Assembly (NCBI RefSeq): GCF_004114975.1
Contig: NZ_CP030051.1
Span: 5,704,001 to 5,768,000, forward strand
Length of the DNA stretch: 64,000 bases
Reading direction: 5' to 3'
From: Bradyrhizobium guangdongense
Lineage (GTDB): Bacteria > Pseudomonadota > Alphaproteobacteria > Rhizobiales > Xanthobacteraceae
Part shown: positions 26,632-36,459 of the stretch, piece after piece
How positions within the stretch are numbered: position 1 is the stretch's first letter
Layout: every line of letters begins with the position of its first letter
Notes under the pieces: model-generated
What the model was told of the DNA's origin: nothing
Databases searched by the model: none
Seen by the model: only the letters and a program-made list of their open reading frames with translations
Translations under genes and position numbers: made by a program

Positions 26632-27036
26632 ATGGTGATGCCGGAAACGCTGTCACGTGAGCGCGCGCCATTGTCCGGACGCAGGGTTCTGGTCGTCGAG
26701 GACGAATATTTCCTCGCCGACGACATCAGCCGCGCGTTGCGATCGGTCGGCGCCGATGTTGCCGGGCCGGTTGGCGAAGTCGGCGACGCGCTGCGCATCC
26801 TCCATGACGGCTCGGTGCTCGACGGTGCCGTGCTCGACGTGAACCTTCGCAACGAGATGGTGTTCCCGATTGCGCAAGAGCTCAGGGCGCGCCAAGTGCC
26901 GTTCGTGTTCACGACGGGCTATGACCCCGTCAGCATCGCGCCTGAATTCCAGGACGTCCTGCGCTGGGAAAAGCCGATCGACGTCGCGGCCATGATCCGC
27001 GGGCTCGGCGGACTGATCGGCCCGCGTGAGATGTGA
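26632..27036 (+). CDS. Receiver-domain response regulator
   Basis: A 134-residue single receiver domain. Acidic residues are at E23-D24 (VVEDEYFLAD), the phospho-acceptor is D69 in GAVLDVNL and the late Lys is in RWEKPID. The start at ATG 26632 has GGAGGG six bases upstream; the longer frame to 26407 runs over the CheB gene and is rejected. It is divergent from the CheB gene with 85 bases between them and may be a receiver for the HWE-type kinase, as often occurs in rhizobia, but this cannot be shown here. Confidence 0.88.
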   Translation: MVMPETLSRERAPLSGRRVLVVEDEYFLADDISRALRSVGADVAGPVGEVGDALRILHDGSVLDGAVLDVNLRNEMVFPIAQELRARQVPFVFTTGYDPVSIAPEFQDVLRWEKPIDVAAMIRGLGGLIGPREM

Positions 27037-27068
27037 CGCGCTTGCGTTGGTCGAAGGTCCCGGCCTGC

Positions 27069-27188
27069 CTAGAGCAGCCTGCTCCAGGTCAGCCACGCCG
27101 CGACCGCGATGCAGATGAAGATTGCGAGAAACGGCAGGGCGATGCGCAACGCCGCGGTCGCTCTGCCCGCTAGCTCAACATCATCCAT
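27069..27188 (-). CDS. Micro-membrane protein (39 aa), tentative
   Basis: Too short for most gene finders. Starting at ATG 27188 it reads MDDVELAGRATAALR, then one hydrophobic helix (LPFLAIFICIAVAAWLTW, about residues 18-35) and a short basic end. Its start lies inside the end of the next small gene on the same strand (19-base overlap). Composition and the charged start followed by a single membrane helix are typical of real small membrane proteins, but no ribosome site is clear. Function unknown. Confidence 0.4.
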   Translation of the reverse strand: MDDVELAGRATAALRIALPFLAIFICIAVAAWLTWSRLL

Positions 27189-27259
27189 ATGATCGCCCCG
27201 AGCATGATGAGAAAGCCCGTGATCGCAGTGCCGACGAATACTTTTTCGACGCGATCCAT
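27170..27259 (-). CDS. Micro-membrane protein (29 aa), tentative
   Basis: From ATG 27259 the product is MDRVEKVFVG, then a hydrophobic helix (TAITGFLIMLGAIIWMM) and a stop. It overlaps the start of the 39-residue protein downstream. The charged start followed by a single membrane helix looks real, but the ribosome site is weak (gacggca). It could be cotranscribed with the gene below it. Confidence 0.38.
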   Translation of the reverse strand: MDRVEKVFVGTAITGFLIMLGAIIWMMLS

Positions 27260-27362
27260 TGCCGTCGCAGCCCCGGTCCCGGAACCATTGTGGCTTGTCC
27301 AGGTGATTTCCGCATTAGGCTATGTGAATCGGTCGGGCGATAACGCCTGATGCATGACGCGA

Positions 27363-30300
27363 TCACGTCTCGTCCAGAAGGTCCAGCAGCTCCTCGACAC
27401 GCTCGAACGGAGCATCGCGCATCGGTGCGTGGTAGACGACGCGATCGCCGTCACGTTGCAGCGACTTGCCCTTGGATTTCCGCAACCGTCCCGGCAGGAA
27501 CGTCGCGGCCACCGCGCTCTGGCCGACGTCGAGACGGATGATGCCTCTGCGCTTGCAATCCAGCCGCAGTCGCGCCGCCGCAAAGAAATCGCGGGCGGCC
27601 TGCGGCAAGGGCCCGAAGCGGCGCGAGGTCTCCTCCTCGAGATCCTCGAGCTCGTCCTCGCTGGCGCAGCGCGCGGCACGGGCATAGAGCTCCAGCCGCA
27701 CCGGCGCGGATTGCACGTAGCTCGGAGGCAGCATGTCCGCGACCGGCAAATTGAGGTCGGGCACCCACACCACCGACCTGCCGTCGTCGACCTTCTCCGA
27801 GGCCATCTTCAAGAGGTGGCTGTAGAGCACCGGGCCGAACACCTGGACGTGGCCGGATTGCTGCTCGGAGAACAGATCGCCCGCGCCGCGGAGATCGAGG
27901 TCGCGCTCGCTGATGGCAAAGCCTGCACCCGGCCGGCTGAACTCCTCCAGCACCGCGAGCCGCTTCTCGGATTGCCCCGAGGCCGACTCGGTCAGGAGAT
28001 AGGCGAAGGCGCGGATGCCGCCGCGGCCGACGCGACCGCGCAGCTGATGCAGCTGGGCGAGGCCAAAGTTTTCCGGCCAGCACACCACGATGGTGTTGGC
28101 GCGCGGGATGTCGAGGCCGCTCTCGACGATGTTGGTCGCGAGCAGCACGTCGGCCTTGCCTTCGACGAAAGTCATCATGCGCTCGTCGATCTCGTCGGCC
28201 GGCAATTTGCCGTGCAGACAGATGATCTTGAGATCGGGCGCGACCGCCTGCACGCGCGCCAGCATCGGCTCGAGATCCTGGATGCGCGGGCAGATCAGGA
28301 AGCTCTGCCCGTGCCGCCGCTGCTCGCGCAGCAGCGCCGAGGCGATCGCGGCATCCGACAGCGGTGCGATCTTGGTCGCGACCGGCAGGCGATGTACGGG
28401 CGGGGAAGCGATGACGCTCAGATCCCTGAAGCCGGCGAGACCGGCGGCGAGCGTGCGCGGAATCGGCGTCGCGCTCATCCAGAGCGTATGAGCATTCCTG
28501 GCAAGCCCGGACAGCTTTGCCTTCTCGGCCGCGCCGAAATGCTGCTCCTCGTCGATGATGACGAGGCCGAGATCACTAAACTTCACGTCCTTCGAGGTCA
28601 GCGCCTGGGTGCCGACCACGACCTTGATCCGGCCGCTGCGCAAGCCCTCCCTTGTCTCCCGTACTTCCGCACCAGAGGTGGCGCGCGACAGGCTGCCGAC
28701 TTCGATATCGAGAGGCGCAAACCGCTTGCGGAAGGTCGCGACGTGCTGCCGTGCCAATACGGTAGTCGGCACCGCGATCGCGACCTGCTTGCCCGACAGC
28801 ACCACGGCCGCCGCCGCGCGCAGCGCCACCTCGGTCTTGCCGAAGCCGACGTCGCCGCAGATCACCCGGTCCATCGGATGGCCGGATGCCAGATCATCCA
28901 GCACGTCGTTGATGGCCTTGGCCTGATCGATGGTCGTAAAATAGGGAAAGCGCGCGACGAATTTCTCGTAAGGCGCCCCCGGCGGGACCAGCCTGGCCGC
29001 CTTTCGCCGCTTGCGCTGGCTGATGTGCTTGGCAAGCACCTTGCCTGCGGCCTGGATCTCCTGCTCGGCCTCGCCGCGGCGGGCCCACCATGTGCTGCCA
29101 TCCGCCTTGTCGAGCGCGAGCTTGCCGCGCTCCGTCGAGTAGGGCCACATCAAAGCGAGATCAGACGGCGGCACCAGCACGGCGTCGTCGCCGGCGAAGG
29201 ACAGCCTGACCATCTCGCGCATCGCGCCGCCGCCGGTGTTGATCGTCTGCAGACCGTCGAGCACACAGATGCCGCGCTGGAGATGCACGACCACCGTGCC
29301 CTGCTCCGGCACGTCGGCATGGTCGAAGGCCGCGCCCCAGTTGCGCGCCATCGGCTGCGGATGATGCGCGCGGCTGCCGAGCACGTCGCTCGCGGTGAGG
29401 ACGACGGCAGACTTCCTGCCCGGAATGACGAAGCCGGCGTCGAGATCGGCCAGCAGCGCCACGTCGCGCTGGCGCGCGCTCTCGACCTCGTCCCAATCCG
29501 CGACGCGTTCCACCCTGACGCCGCTCATCCGCTCCATCACGCGCAGATCGTCCTCCTGCGCCGCGACGAAGATCAGGCGCGAGCCCGCGCGCCTGGCATC
29601 CTCGACGAAGGCGCGCAGGGCTTTCCTCGATGACGTCAGCTTGGAGAATTCCGGCGTCGCCTGGAACGGCGCGCTGCGCGGCAGCACTTTCATGCCGCGG
29701 GTCGCCTGCTTCCAGTCGCTCCGCCCGAGATATTCCCGTTCCCGGTCCGCACGGCCGGCGGCCTCCTCGATCGTGCTCAGCCAGGCATCGGCGTGCACGG
29801 GCGCGCCGGCATCGGCGATCCACTTGGCCTTGCCGCAATAATCGAACAGCGTCACGCGCTTCGCCCGCGCGCCCGCCATGGCGAGCCGCGTCGACATGGG
29901 ATCGACGAGCAGCTCCTTCGTCTCGAAGATGATCTCGTGCTCTTGCGGATCGAACGCCACGATCCGCTTGATGGTGCGCGCCGAATGCTCGACCCGGAAC
30001 GGCCCGAGGGCGCCTGCGGGAAAGATCTCGAAGGTCTGGCCGTGAAACAGGGCGCCGCCCGGATAATCCGGCTCGTCGTCGAGATCATAGCCCAGCTCTT
30101 CCAGACGGACGCGAAGCTCGGCTTCCGAAAACGTGCCGCCGACCTTCAGGCTCGTGTTGAGGCGCAGCAGGCTCGCCGGCGGCGGCAAGCGCTCCATCAC
30201 GGCTTCCGCCGTCGAGATGAGAAAGATCGGCTGTTTGGATTTCGCAAGGCGCCGCAGCACCTGAGCCCTGCGGCCCGCGATCTCGCGCGACGGCTCCAAC

Positions 30301-30758
30301 TGATCGAACGGCAGGGTGTTCAGCCGCGGAAAGACCAGGACTTCGCAGGACGGGTCCAGCGCATGAATGACGCTGCCGAGCCGCTCGGCCCTGTTCTCGC
30401 TCTCGGCGAGGAACACGACGCCGCTGCGCCCGGACTCCCTCCATTGCACCAGCAGATGCAGCGCCATCATTCCGAGCGGCGACGACGACGAGATCGCGGC
30501 GCGCTGCGGGCTCTTGCCCGGCTTCGGCGAAGGCTTGGCCGGTGTGCGCCTGCTTGTGGAGCTCTTTGTAGCTCGCTTGGCCGGCGAGCGCATCTTGGGC
30601 GAACTCTTGACCGGCGAGTTCTTTGCTGGCCGCACTTTCTTGGAATGACGCACGTGGATCCGTTTCTCGTCGTAAGCAAACGTCGATGGCACGCGCGGCC
30701 GGGCTCGTATTGATTCGGTCGCGGACATGCATATGGGACGAGGCGCACGAACGAACAT
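27363..30758 (-). CDS. Mfd-like transcription-repair coupling factor (ATP-dependent DNA translocase)
   Basis: About 1131 residues. The C-terminal half is an SF2 translocase of the RecG/Mfd type: GDVGFGKTE (Walker A), DEEQHFG (motif II), SATPIPRTL (motif III), [14 protein letters not shown] and [11 protein letters not shown]. Ahead of it lies a CarD-like RNA polymerase-interacting segment ([20 protein letters not shown]). The very N-terminal 80 residues are Lys/Ser/Pro-rich and low in complexity. Mfd moves stalled RNA polymerase and recruits UvrA; whether this protein does so is unproven, and it may be a second paralogue beside a normal Mfd. ATG 30758 has GGGAGG; ATG 30728 is an alternative start. 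Confidence 0.83.
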   Translation of the reverse strand: MFVRAPRPICMSATESIRARPRVPSTFAYDEKRIHVRHSKKVRPAKNSPVKSSPKMRSPAKRATKSSTSRRTPAKPSPKPGKSPQRAAISSSSPLGMMALHLLVQWRESGRSGVVFLAESENRAERLGSVIHALDPSCEVLVFPRLNTLPFDQLEPSREIAGRRAQVLRRLAKSKQPIFLISTAEAVMERLPPPASLLRLNTSLKVGGTFSEAELRVRLEELGYDLDDEPDYPGGALFHGQTFEIFPAGALGPFRVEHSARTIKRIVAFDPQEHEIIFETKELLVDPMSTRLAMAGARAKRVTLFDYCGKAKWIADAGAPVHADAWLSTIEEAAGRADREREYLGRSDWKQATRGMKVLPRSAPFQATPEFSKLTSSRKALRAFVEDARRAGSRLIFVAAQEDDLRVMERMSGVRVERVADWDEVESARQRDVALLADLDAGFVIPGRKSAVVLTASDVLGSRAHHPQPMARNWGAAFDHADVPEQGTVVVHLQRGICVLDGLQTINTGGGAMREMVRLSFAGDDAVLVPPSDLALMWPYSTERGKLALDKADGSTWWARRGEAEQEIQAAGKVLAKHISQRKRRKAARLVPPGAPYEKFVARFPYFTTIDQAKAINDVLDDLASGHPMDRVICGDVGFGKTEVALRAAAAVVLSGKQVAIAVPTTVLARQHVATFRKRFAPLDIEVGSLSRATSGAEVRETREGLRSGRIKVVVGTQALTSKDVKFSDLGLVIIDEEQHFGAAEKAKLSGLARNAHTLWMSATPIPRTLAAGLAGFRDLSVIASPPVHRLPVATKIAPLSDAAIASALLREQRRHGQSFLICPRIQDLEPMLARVQAVAPDLKIICLHGKLPADEIDERMMTFVEGKADVLLATNIVESGLDIPRANTIVVCWPENFGLAQLHQLRGRVGRGGIRAFAYLLTESASGQSEKRLAVLEEFSRPGAGFAISERDLDLRGAGDLFSEQQSGHVQVFGPVLYSHLLKMASEKVDDGRSVVWVPDLNLPVADMLPPSYVQSAPVRLELYARAARCASEDELEDLEEETSRRFGPLPQAARDFFAAARLRLDCKRRGIIRLDVGQSAVAATFLPGRLRKSKGKSLQRDGDRVVYHAPMRDAPFERVEELLDLLDET

Positions 30759-30878
30759 GCGCCTCCCATAAACCTCAGACGACGCAACGGTCGTCGGCCA
30801 ACGCACAAGCGCGAGGACAGGCCGCCAGTCGTCTAGCAGACGCGCCGGCCCATTTCCACTCTTGTCTCGATGCGGCGA

Positions 30879-32066
30879 CTAAATGATGCCGCTCTGCCGA
30901 AGCGCTGCGATAGCAGCCTGGTCGTAGCCAAGTTCCGCCAGCACGGACTCGGTATGCTCGCCGAGCGTCGGCGGACGCGCTGCGATCTCGCCGGGTGTTT
31001 CCGACAACCGGATGGCCGCGCGGGCAATTGGTGCCTGTTTCGGCAAGCCGGGATAATCGACCTCGTGGAGAAAGCCTGCGGCGCGGATGTGCAGATGATC
31101 CAGCGCCTGCTGCGGGCTCAAGACCGGCCCGGTCGGAATCATCGCCTTGCCGAGAGTATCCACAGCCTCCTGCGTGGTGCGCTCGGCGCACCAGCGCGCC
31201 ATCCGCTCGCTGATGACGGCGCCGTTGTTGCCGCGGCTGATGTCGTCGGCAAAGCGCGGATCGTTCAGCCAAAGCTCTTCCTCGCCCATCAGCCTCGCCC
31301 AGCGCTTGAACAGCGGATGTCCCGTGACCTGGCACAGCACCCAGCCGTCCTTGGTGCGGTAGATATCCGCCGGCGCCGCGGTCTGACCGAGATTGCCCGT
31401 CGGCACGCGATTCACGTTGATGACGGCCTGCTCGATCAGCGTGGCATTGGTGAAGGACAGCGCGGTCGCGAGCAGCGCGCCCTCGACGATCTGCCCACGC
31501 CCGGATTTGCCGCGCTCGATCAGTGCGGCGAGCGTGCCGAACGCGCAGTGCAGCGCGGTGCCGAAATCGACCCAGTTCACCGCCGCGCGATAGGGCGGAT
31601 CGCCGGCGCCGGTCATGTAGACCGAGCCGGACATCACCTGCCCGACGCCGTCGAAGCCGACGCGGTCGGACCAGGGGCCCGGTCCGCCGAACGCGGTCGC
31701 CGTGGTCAGGATGATGTCGGGCTTGATCGCCTTGAGCTGCTCGTAATCGAGCTTCATTGCGCGCAAGGTCTGCGGCGGCAAATTGGCGACGACGACATCG
31801 GCGGTCGCAATCAGCTTGCGCATCACCTCCTGCCCCTCCGTCGTCATCGGATCGAGCGTGATGCACTTCTTGTTGCGGTTGACCTGCAGGAACAGCGCCC
31901 CCTCGCCGCCTTCACCGACCGGGGCCACGAAGCGATCCTCGCTGCCGTCGCGCTTTTCGACGCGAATGACCTCAGCCCCGAACTCGGCCAGCAATGTCGC
32001 GCAATACGGCCCCGCGATATAGCGCCCGAAATCGAGGACGCGCACGCCTTCCAGAACTCCCCCCAT
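30879..32066 (-). CDS. CaiB/BaiF-type CoA-transferase
   Basis: About 395 residues, family III CoA-transferase. The N-terminus is diagnostic: LEGVRVLDFGRYIAGPYCATLLAEFGAEVI. The catalytic Asp is expected in the central NWVDFGTA region. Enzymes of this family move CoA between a thioester and a free acid (formyl-, succinyl-, carnitine-type). ATG 32066 and ATG 32075 are both possible; the GGAGGG site fits 32066 at long spacing. It diverges from the VOC gene. The acyl group cannot be named. Confidence 0.9.
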   Translation of the reverse strand: MGGVLEGVRVLDFGRYIAGPYCATLLAEFGAEVIRVEKRDGSEDRFVAPVGEGGEGALFLQVNRNKKCITLDPMTTEGQEVMRKLIATADVVVANLPPQTLRAMKLDYEQLKAIKPDIILTTATAFGGPGPWSDRVGFDGVGQVMSGSVYMTGAGDPPYRAAVNWVDFGTALHCAFGTLAALIERGKSGRGQIVEGALLATALSFTNATLIEQAVINVNRVPTGNLGQTAAPADIYRTKDGWVLCQVTGHPLFKRWARLMGEEELWLNDPRFADDISRGNNGAVISERMARWCAERTTQEAVDTLGKAMIPTGPVLSPQQALDHLHIRAAGFLHEVDYPGLPKQAPIARAAIRLSETPGEIAARPPTLGEHTESVLAELGYDQAAIAALRQSGII

Positions 32067-32234
32067 TGACCTCATTCCCTCCGCATGTCCGCGCAGATTA
32101 CAGGGAATGAGTGCCGCGGCAAGGTGGCAGCGCGCGCCATGCGGAGTCTTGCAAGATGTGATCGCCCAGGTGTTTCGGCCGGCGGAAATTCTGCTCTAGT
32201 ATGGACCACCCGCCCTCCAGCCAGAGGCACACCC

Positions 32235-33122
32235 ATGCCGCAACAATTCGATCGATCCGCAGAAGATCTCGGCAACGCCATCCATTTCGAGCACGTCAAC
32301 ATCCAGGTTCCGGACCAGCGCCTCGCCACGCTGTTTTACGTCGCCGGCCTCGGGTTGACCCGCGATCCCTATCTGATGGTGTCCGACACCAACATGTGGA
32401 TCAACGTCGGCCGCAGCCAGTTTCATCTTCCCAGCGGCAGTGCGCAGGTGCTGCGCGGCCGCACCGGCCTCGTCATCGAAGGACGCGAGGCGCTTCTGGC
32501 GCGATTGGCCTCGGTTGCGAAGAAGCTCGAAGGCACCGCCTTCGCGTACGCCGAGCACAACGATTATGTCGAGGCGACCTGCCCATGGGGCAACCGCATT
32601 CGCATCCACGAGCCGGACGCGGCGCGCTTCGGCCGCATCACGCTCGGCATTCCCTATGTCGAGTTCGACGTGCCGGCCGGATCGGCGCAGGCGATCTGCG
32701 CCTTCTACCCTGAGGTCATGGGCATGCCCGCGGCCTTGCGCAACGGTGACGGTAAGGTTGCGGCAGTGAAGACCGGGCGTGACCAGTACCTCTTGTTCCG
32801 CGAGACCGATCGGCCGCAGCCCGCGTACGACGGCCACCATGTGCAGATGTACGTCACCGATTTCTCCGGTCCTTACCGCAAGCTGCTGGCGCGCGACCTG
32901 GTCTCGCGCGAGGACAACCAGTACCAGTATCGCTTCTGCGACATCGTCGATCCCGACAGCGGCAAGCCCGTCTTCACCGTCGAGCACGAGGTGCGCAGCG
33001 CGACGCATCCGATGTTCATGCGGCCGATGGTCAATCGCAATCCCGTGGTCAACAACCGCAACTATGCGTTCGGCCACGATCAGGCGTCATGGGCGATGGG
33101 GCCGGATCAATATGACGGATAG
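32235..33122 (+). CDS. VOC-family (glyoxalase-like) protein
   Basis: 295 residues with two VOC modules: one starting HFEHVNIQVPDQRLATLFY (about residue 17) and a second around 142-210 (LGIPYVEFDVPAGSAQAICAFY, then HHVQMYVTDFSGPY). The end has several unique segments (HEVRSATHPMFMRP). Ligand residues for a metal site are plausible (H/E pairs at the strand ends), but the activity is unknown. ATG 32235 is chosen because the first module begins soon after. It is divergent from the CoA-transferase gene, which hints at catabolism of an organic compound. Confidence 0.82.
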   Translation: MPQQFDRSAEDLGNAIHFEHVNIQVPDQRLATLFYVAGLGLTRDPYLMVSDTNMWINVGRSQFHLPSGSAQVLRGRTGLVIEGREALLARLASVAKKLEGTAFAYAEHNDYVEATCPWGNRIRIHEPDAARFGRITLGIPYVEFDVPAGSAQAICAFYPEVMGMPAALRNGDGKVAAVKTGRDQYLLFRETDRPQPAYDGHHVQMYVTDFSGPYRKLLARDLVSREDNQYQYRFCDIVDPDSGKPVFTVEHEVRSATHPMFMRPMVNRNPVVNNRNYAFGHDQASWAMGPDQYDG

Positions 33123-33249
33123 GACTCCCGCGACGAAATTCGCGACAGGAAGCGCAACGTGATACCGGTCACGGCGCTCGCGTGAAGCATGCGGCATGCT
33201 GTCCACAGTTGCGGGGATGATCCCGCGGCATCAAAACAGGAGAGACAAC

Positions 33250-33486
33250 ATGACCCATGAGATCAATAACGACAGCATCAATTGCGAGCTCTCGATGGAA
33301 GAGCTCAACAACGTCGCCGGCGGCGGCTGGTTCAGCAGCATCGTGCACGCCGTCGAGCACGGACTGAAGTCGTTCTTCACCAACCCGGTCGTGGCAGGGA
33401 TTGCCGCCGGCGTCATCCTGGTCGGCGGGATCGTCACGGGTGCCGGTGGTGGCGGTGGTGGTGGCTCCAACATGAAGCTGAACTGA
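33250..33486 (+). CDS. Double-glycine-leader bacteriocin-like peptide precursor (78 aa)
   Basis: A short precursor with a clear AGGAGAG site before ATG 33250. Leader: residues 1-25, acidic and polar, ending SMEELNNVAGG (the E-L-x-x-V-x-G-G type cut by C39 peptidases). Core: residues 26-78, beginning WFSSIVHAVEHGLKSFF, then a hydrophobic helix rich in glycine (VVAGIAAGVILVGGIV) with GxxxG spacing, a run of seven Gly (41 residues into the core at most) and SNMKLN at the end. This fits a membrane-active class II-type bacteriocin or related peptide. A strong terminator follows, so it is its own transcription unit, converging on the peptide exporter operon. No immunity gene is obvious. Confidence 0.72.
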   Translation: MTHEINNDSINCELSMEELNNVAGGGWFSSIVHAVEHGLKSFFTNPVVAGIAAGVILVGGIVTGAGGGGGGGSNMKLN

Positions 33487-33517
33487 GGGCGGGACCGAAC
33501 AAAGTTGGCTGCCCAAG

Positions 33518-33554
33518 AAACTCCCGGACAAGGACGTCCGGGAGTTTTTCTTTT
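33518..33554 (+). terminator. Intrinsic terminator after the peptide gene
   Basis: A perfect 12-base stem (33518-33529 with 33536-33547, aaactcccggac and its complement) around a six-base loop, followed by ttctttt. It stands 31 bases after the peptide stop and 23 bases before the end of the convergent exporter gene. Confidence 0.9.
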
Positions 33555-33576
33555 GCGCGGAAGGCCGGCGAACGGG

Positions 33577-36459
33577 TCAGAGCATCTGACGCCGCGCGAA
33601 GGAGGCGAACATGCCGGACGCGGCATTCAGCTCGGCGAATGTCCCTGTTTCGACGATCTTGCCGTCGACCAGCACGATGATCCGATCGGCTCGCTGAACG
33701 GTGCTGAGCCGGTGCGCGATCACGATGCGGGTGACGTTCAGGTTTTCCAGCGCGTCGCTGACGATGGCCTGGGATCGATTGTCGAGCGAGCTCGTCGCCT
33801 CGTCGAACAACAGGATGCGCGGCCGCCGCGCGATCGCCCGCGCGATCATGATGCGCTGGCGCTGGCCGCCGGACAGCGTGCTGACGCCCTCCGCGACCTG
33901 GGTGAGCATGCCCATCGGCATCGCCTTGATGTCGTCAGCGATACCGGCAAGGCGCGCGGCCTCCCAGGCCTGCTCGAGCGGCAACCGGATTCCGCCGCAG
34001 ATGTTCTCGTAGATGTTGCCGTTGGCGAGCTTGGCGTTCTGCAGCACCACGCCGAGCTGGCGCCGCAGCGCGCTCGCATCCAGCGTCTCGATCGACTTGC
34101 CGTCGTAGAACACCGCGCCCGATTCCGGCCGCTCGAACCCGAGCAGCAGCCGGAACAGGGACGATTTCCCGCTGCCCGACGGCCCCACCACCGCGACATA
34201 CTCGCCGGGCGTGATCTTCAGGCTGACATTGTCGAGCACCAGCGGCCCATTCGAAAGATACCGGAACGAGACGCGCGCGAGCTCGACCGATCCGGACAAT
34301 TCTCCCGGCGACTTCCGGTCATCCGGGATTTCGGTCGGGCTCGCGATCAGAGGCCGCAGCCGAAGCAGCGGCGGGATGGCGATCAGCGCTTCGCTGACGC
34401 CGGCCGCCCAGGAGCCGACCGATCCCATCGACTGGCCGAAAGCGGAAAAAAACGCGAAGAAAGTGCCGATGTCGGTGAGCAGGCCGCTGCTCGAATAGGA
34501 CGCGTAAGCGTAGATGATCAGCGTCGCGATGGTGGGAAATGCGGTCTCGAACGCGCCGAGGCCGTTGCCGGCCAGCTGCGACGAGACGAAATACTGCTTT
34601 TGCGTCGCAAACTGCCTCGACCAGATCGCGAGCGCGCGCGAGGTCGCAGCCGAGACGCGCAGTTTGCCGACGCCGGTCAGGAGCTGGAGGACAAATCCGC
34701 TGACCTTGCCCTGCTGGTTGAAGTGCTTGCTCTCGAAATGCAGCCGCACCAGATTGGTGCCGATGATGGCGACCGCCCTGAGGAATGTCAGTGCGATCGC
34801 GACCAGCGCCAGCTTGAAACTGTAGTAGAGCATCAGGCCGAGGCTGAACAGGCAGAACAGGCCGGCGATCATGCCGCGCAAGGCGTGACCGGTCAGGGCC
34901 CGCCGCGCCGCATCGATACCCATGGCGCGGTCGACCAGTTCGCCCGCCGTGTACTCGCGGAAGATGGCGGTCGGCAGCCGCAGCAGGCGGTCGATCATCG
35001 CCGCCTGGAGCCGCCAGTCGATCGTGGCCTCCATCCGCAGCATGACGAAACCCTGCATGACCTGGACGCCCGCCACCGACAGGCCGGCGAGAACCAGCGC
35101 GAGCGCGCAGAAGGCGAGCTGGTCGAGCTCGGATCGCGGAATGATCGAGCTGATCAAAAGGTTGGTGACGAACGGCGTCACCAGCGACAACAGACCGATC
35201 ATGACGACCGACAGCGCGATGCGCAGCCCGCTGCCACGGGCGTGGCGCAGCGAGAATTGCAGAAGGTCGGTGAACTTCAGCGCCCGCGAGGGCAGCGGCG
35301 GATACAACGTGGCCGCCTCCGGCGCCATTTGCGCCGCGATGCTGCGATCGACCGCCCGGCGCGCCTTCGTGAGCGGGTCGATCATCAGATAGCCGCGGCG
35401 TGGCTCGTAGACGAGCGCGACCGGGGCGCGCGTCTCGCCGTACCAGCCGACAAGCGGACCCGCATCCAGTCTCCACCAGTCCGACCGGAGCAGGACCTGA
35501 CGGAGCCGCAGCCGCGCCGCCTGCGCGATCTGTGCGAGGCCGGCAACATCCTGCGCGCTGCCGTCGACACGGCCGGAGATCGCAATCGGCGCCCGCATCG
35601 CGCTGCCGACGATCTGGCAGGCGCCGGCCAGCCTGTCGGACCAGGAGGCATCGACCGCGTCATGATCGAAGCGCCGCACGATGATGCCTGAGAGGCGGTC
35701 GAAGGCTTCGACCGCCTGCGATGCGGCGAGCCCGGTTCGGCTCTGCAGCCGCGCGCTCTCATCTTGCGTGTCGCGGACCAGGATGTTCTGGATGCACTCA
35801 CCAAACCACAGATGGAACTGGTCGATCGCCGGCCAAATCAGATCGTCGGCCGGCGCATGGGTCGCAGCGCTCGTGGCACATCCGTCGGTGCCCGCCTCGA
35901 TCCACAAGCCCGATGTCAGAGGCAGCGGCGGGCTCGCGGCGGCATAGGGCGCACCGGTCCCGATCAGCCTGAGCGAACCACGCGCCACGTTGAGCCAAAG
36001 CAGACCGCGCATCGGACCGCGACGCGACTCGCCGCTGGCCAACGTCACCTCGCCCTCCGGCAGTTCGGCCATCTGCCACGACGGCGCCGGTCCCGCGACG
36101 AAGCGGGCGAGCCGCTCGATCCAGTGCACCGCCTGTTCCGGCGCCAGATCGGTCCTGGCCACGACGGACGCCCGCGTGTCCTGCGCGCCGACCGCAATGA
36201 AGCGCAGGCCGTCCGGAGACGACGCCGGGAATCCAGGCAGATCGGGAATGACATCCCCACTTTCGACGCGGAACAGGTGATGGCGGCTGCCGGATCGGCC
36301 GTCTTTGACCTCGATGGCAAAGACGTCGGCGTGGCCGCTGACGATTTCGAGCACGTGACCGTGGTGATCGAGCAGAATGGGCCGGCGGCCGTCGAGGGTC
36401 ACTTCCCCCGCCGCCACGAGGCTCGCACTTGACACGATATTGTCGATGCTGCCGGTCAT
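33577..36459 (-). CDS. NHLM-type ABC exporter, long N-terminal region, no peptidase
   Basis: 960 residues. The first ~430 residues form a soluble region without a recognised catalytic motif; then about six membrane helices (from ~440), and an ATP-binding domain at about 720-960 with [11 protein letters not shown] (Walker A), LSGGQRQRIMIARAI (signature) and LLFDEATSSLD (Walker B). The C39 peptidase of its partner is absent here. The start at 36459 overlaps the stop of the partner gene (ATGA). This is the second ABC protein of the NHLM bacteriocin-system cassette, in which both ABC proteins occur together; the N-terminal part probably has a substrate or regulatory role, inferred only. Confidence 0.88.
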   Translation of the reverse strand: MTGSIDNIVSSASLVAAGEVTLDGRRPILLDHHGHVLEIVSGHADVFAIEVKDGRSGSRHHLFRVESGDVIPDLPGFPASSPDGLRFIAVGAQDTRASVVARTDLAPEQAVHWIERLARFVAGPAPSWQMAELPEGEVTLASGESRRGPMRGLLWLNVARGSLRLIGTGAPYAAASPPLPLTSGLWIEAGTDGCATSAATHAPADDLIWPAIDQFHLWFGECIQNILVRDTQDESARLQSRTGLAASQAVEAFDRLSGIIVRRFDHDAVDASWSDRLAGACQIVGSAMRAPIAISGRVDGSAQDVAGLAQIAQAARLRLRQVLLRSDWWRLDAGPLVGWYGETRAPVALVYEPRRGYLMIDPLTKARRAVDRSIAAQMAPEAATLYPPLPSRALKFTDLLQFSLRHARGSGLRIALSVVMIGLLSLVTPFVTNLLISSIIPRSELDQLAFCALALVLAGLSVAGVQVMQGFVMLRMEATIDWRLQAAMIDRLLRLPTAIFREYTAGELVDRAMGIDAARRALTGHALRGMIAGLFCLFSLGLMLYYSFKLALVAIALTFLRAVAIIGTNLVRLHFESKHFNQQGKVSGFVLQLLTGVGKLRVSAATSRALAIWSRQFATQKQYFVSSQLAGNGLGAFETAFPTIATLIIYAYASYSSSGLLTDIGTFFAFFSAFGQSMGSVGSWAAGVSEALIAIPPLLRLRPLIASPTEIPDDRKSPGELSGSVELARVSFRYLSNGPLVLDNVSLKITPGEYVAVVGPSGSGKSSLFRLLLGFERPESGAVFYDGKSIETLDASALRRQLGVVLQNAKLANGNIYENICGGIRLPLEQAWEAARLAGIADDIKAMPMGMLTQVAEGVSTLSGGQRQRIMIARAIARRPRILLFDEATSSLDNRSQAIVSDALENLNVTRIVIAHRLSTVQRADRIIVLVDGKIVETGTFAELNAASGMFASFARRQML

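Noticed and set aside
27354..29633. 759-codon frame opposite the Mfd-like gene
   Set aside because: No motifs, and the real helicase motifs lie on the other strand.
30870..32069. 399-codon frame opposite the CoA-transferase gene
   Set aside because: Arg/Gly/Ala-rich shadow; the CaiB/BaiF signature is on the minus strand.
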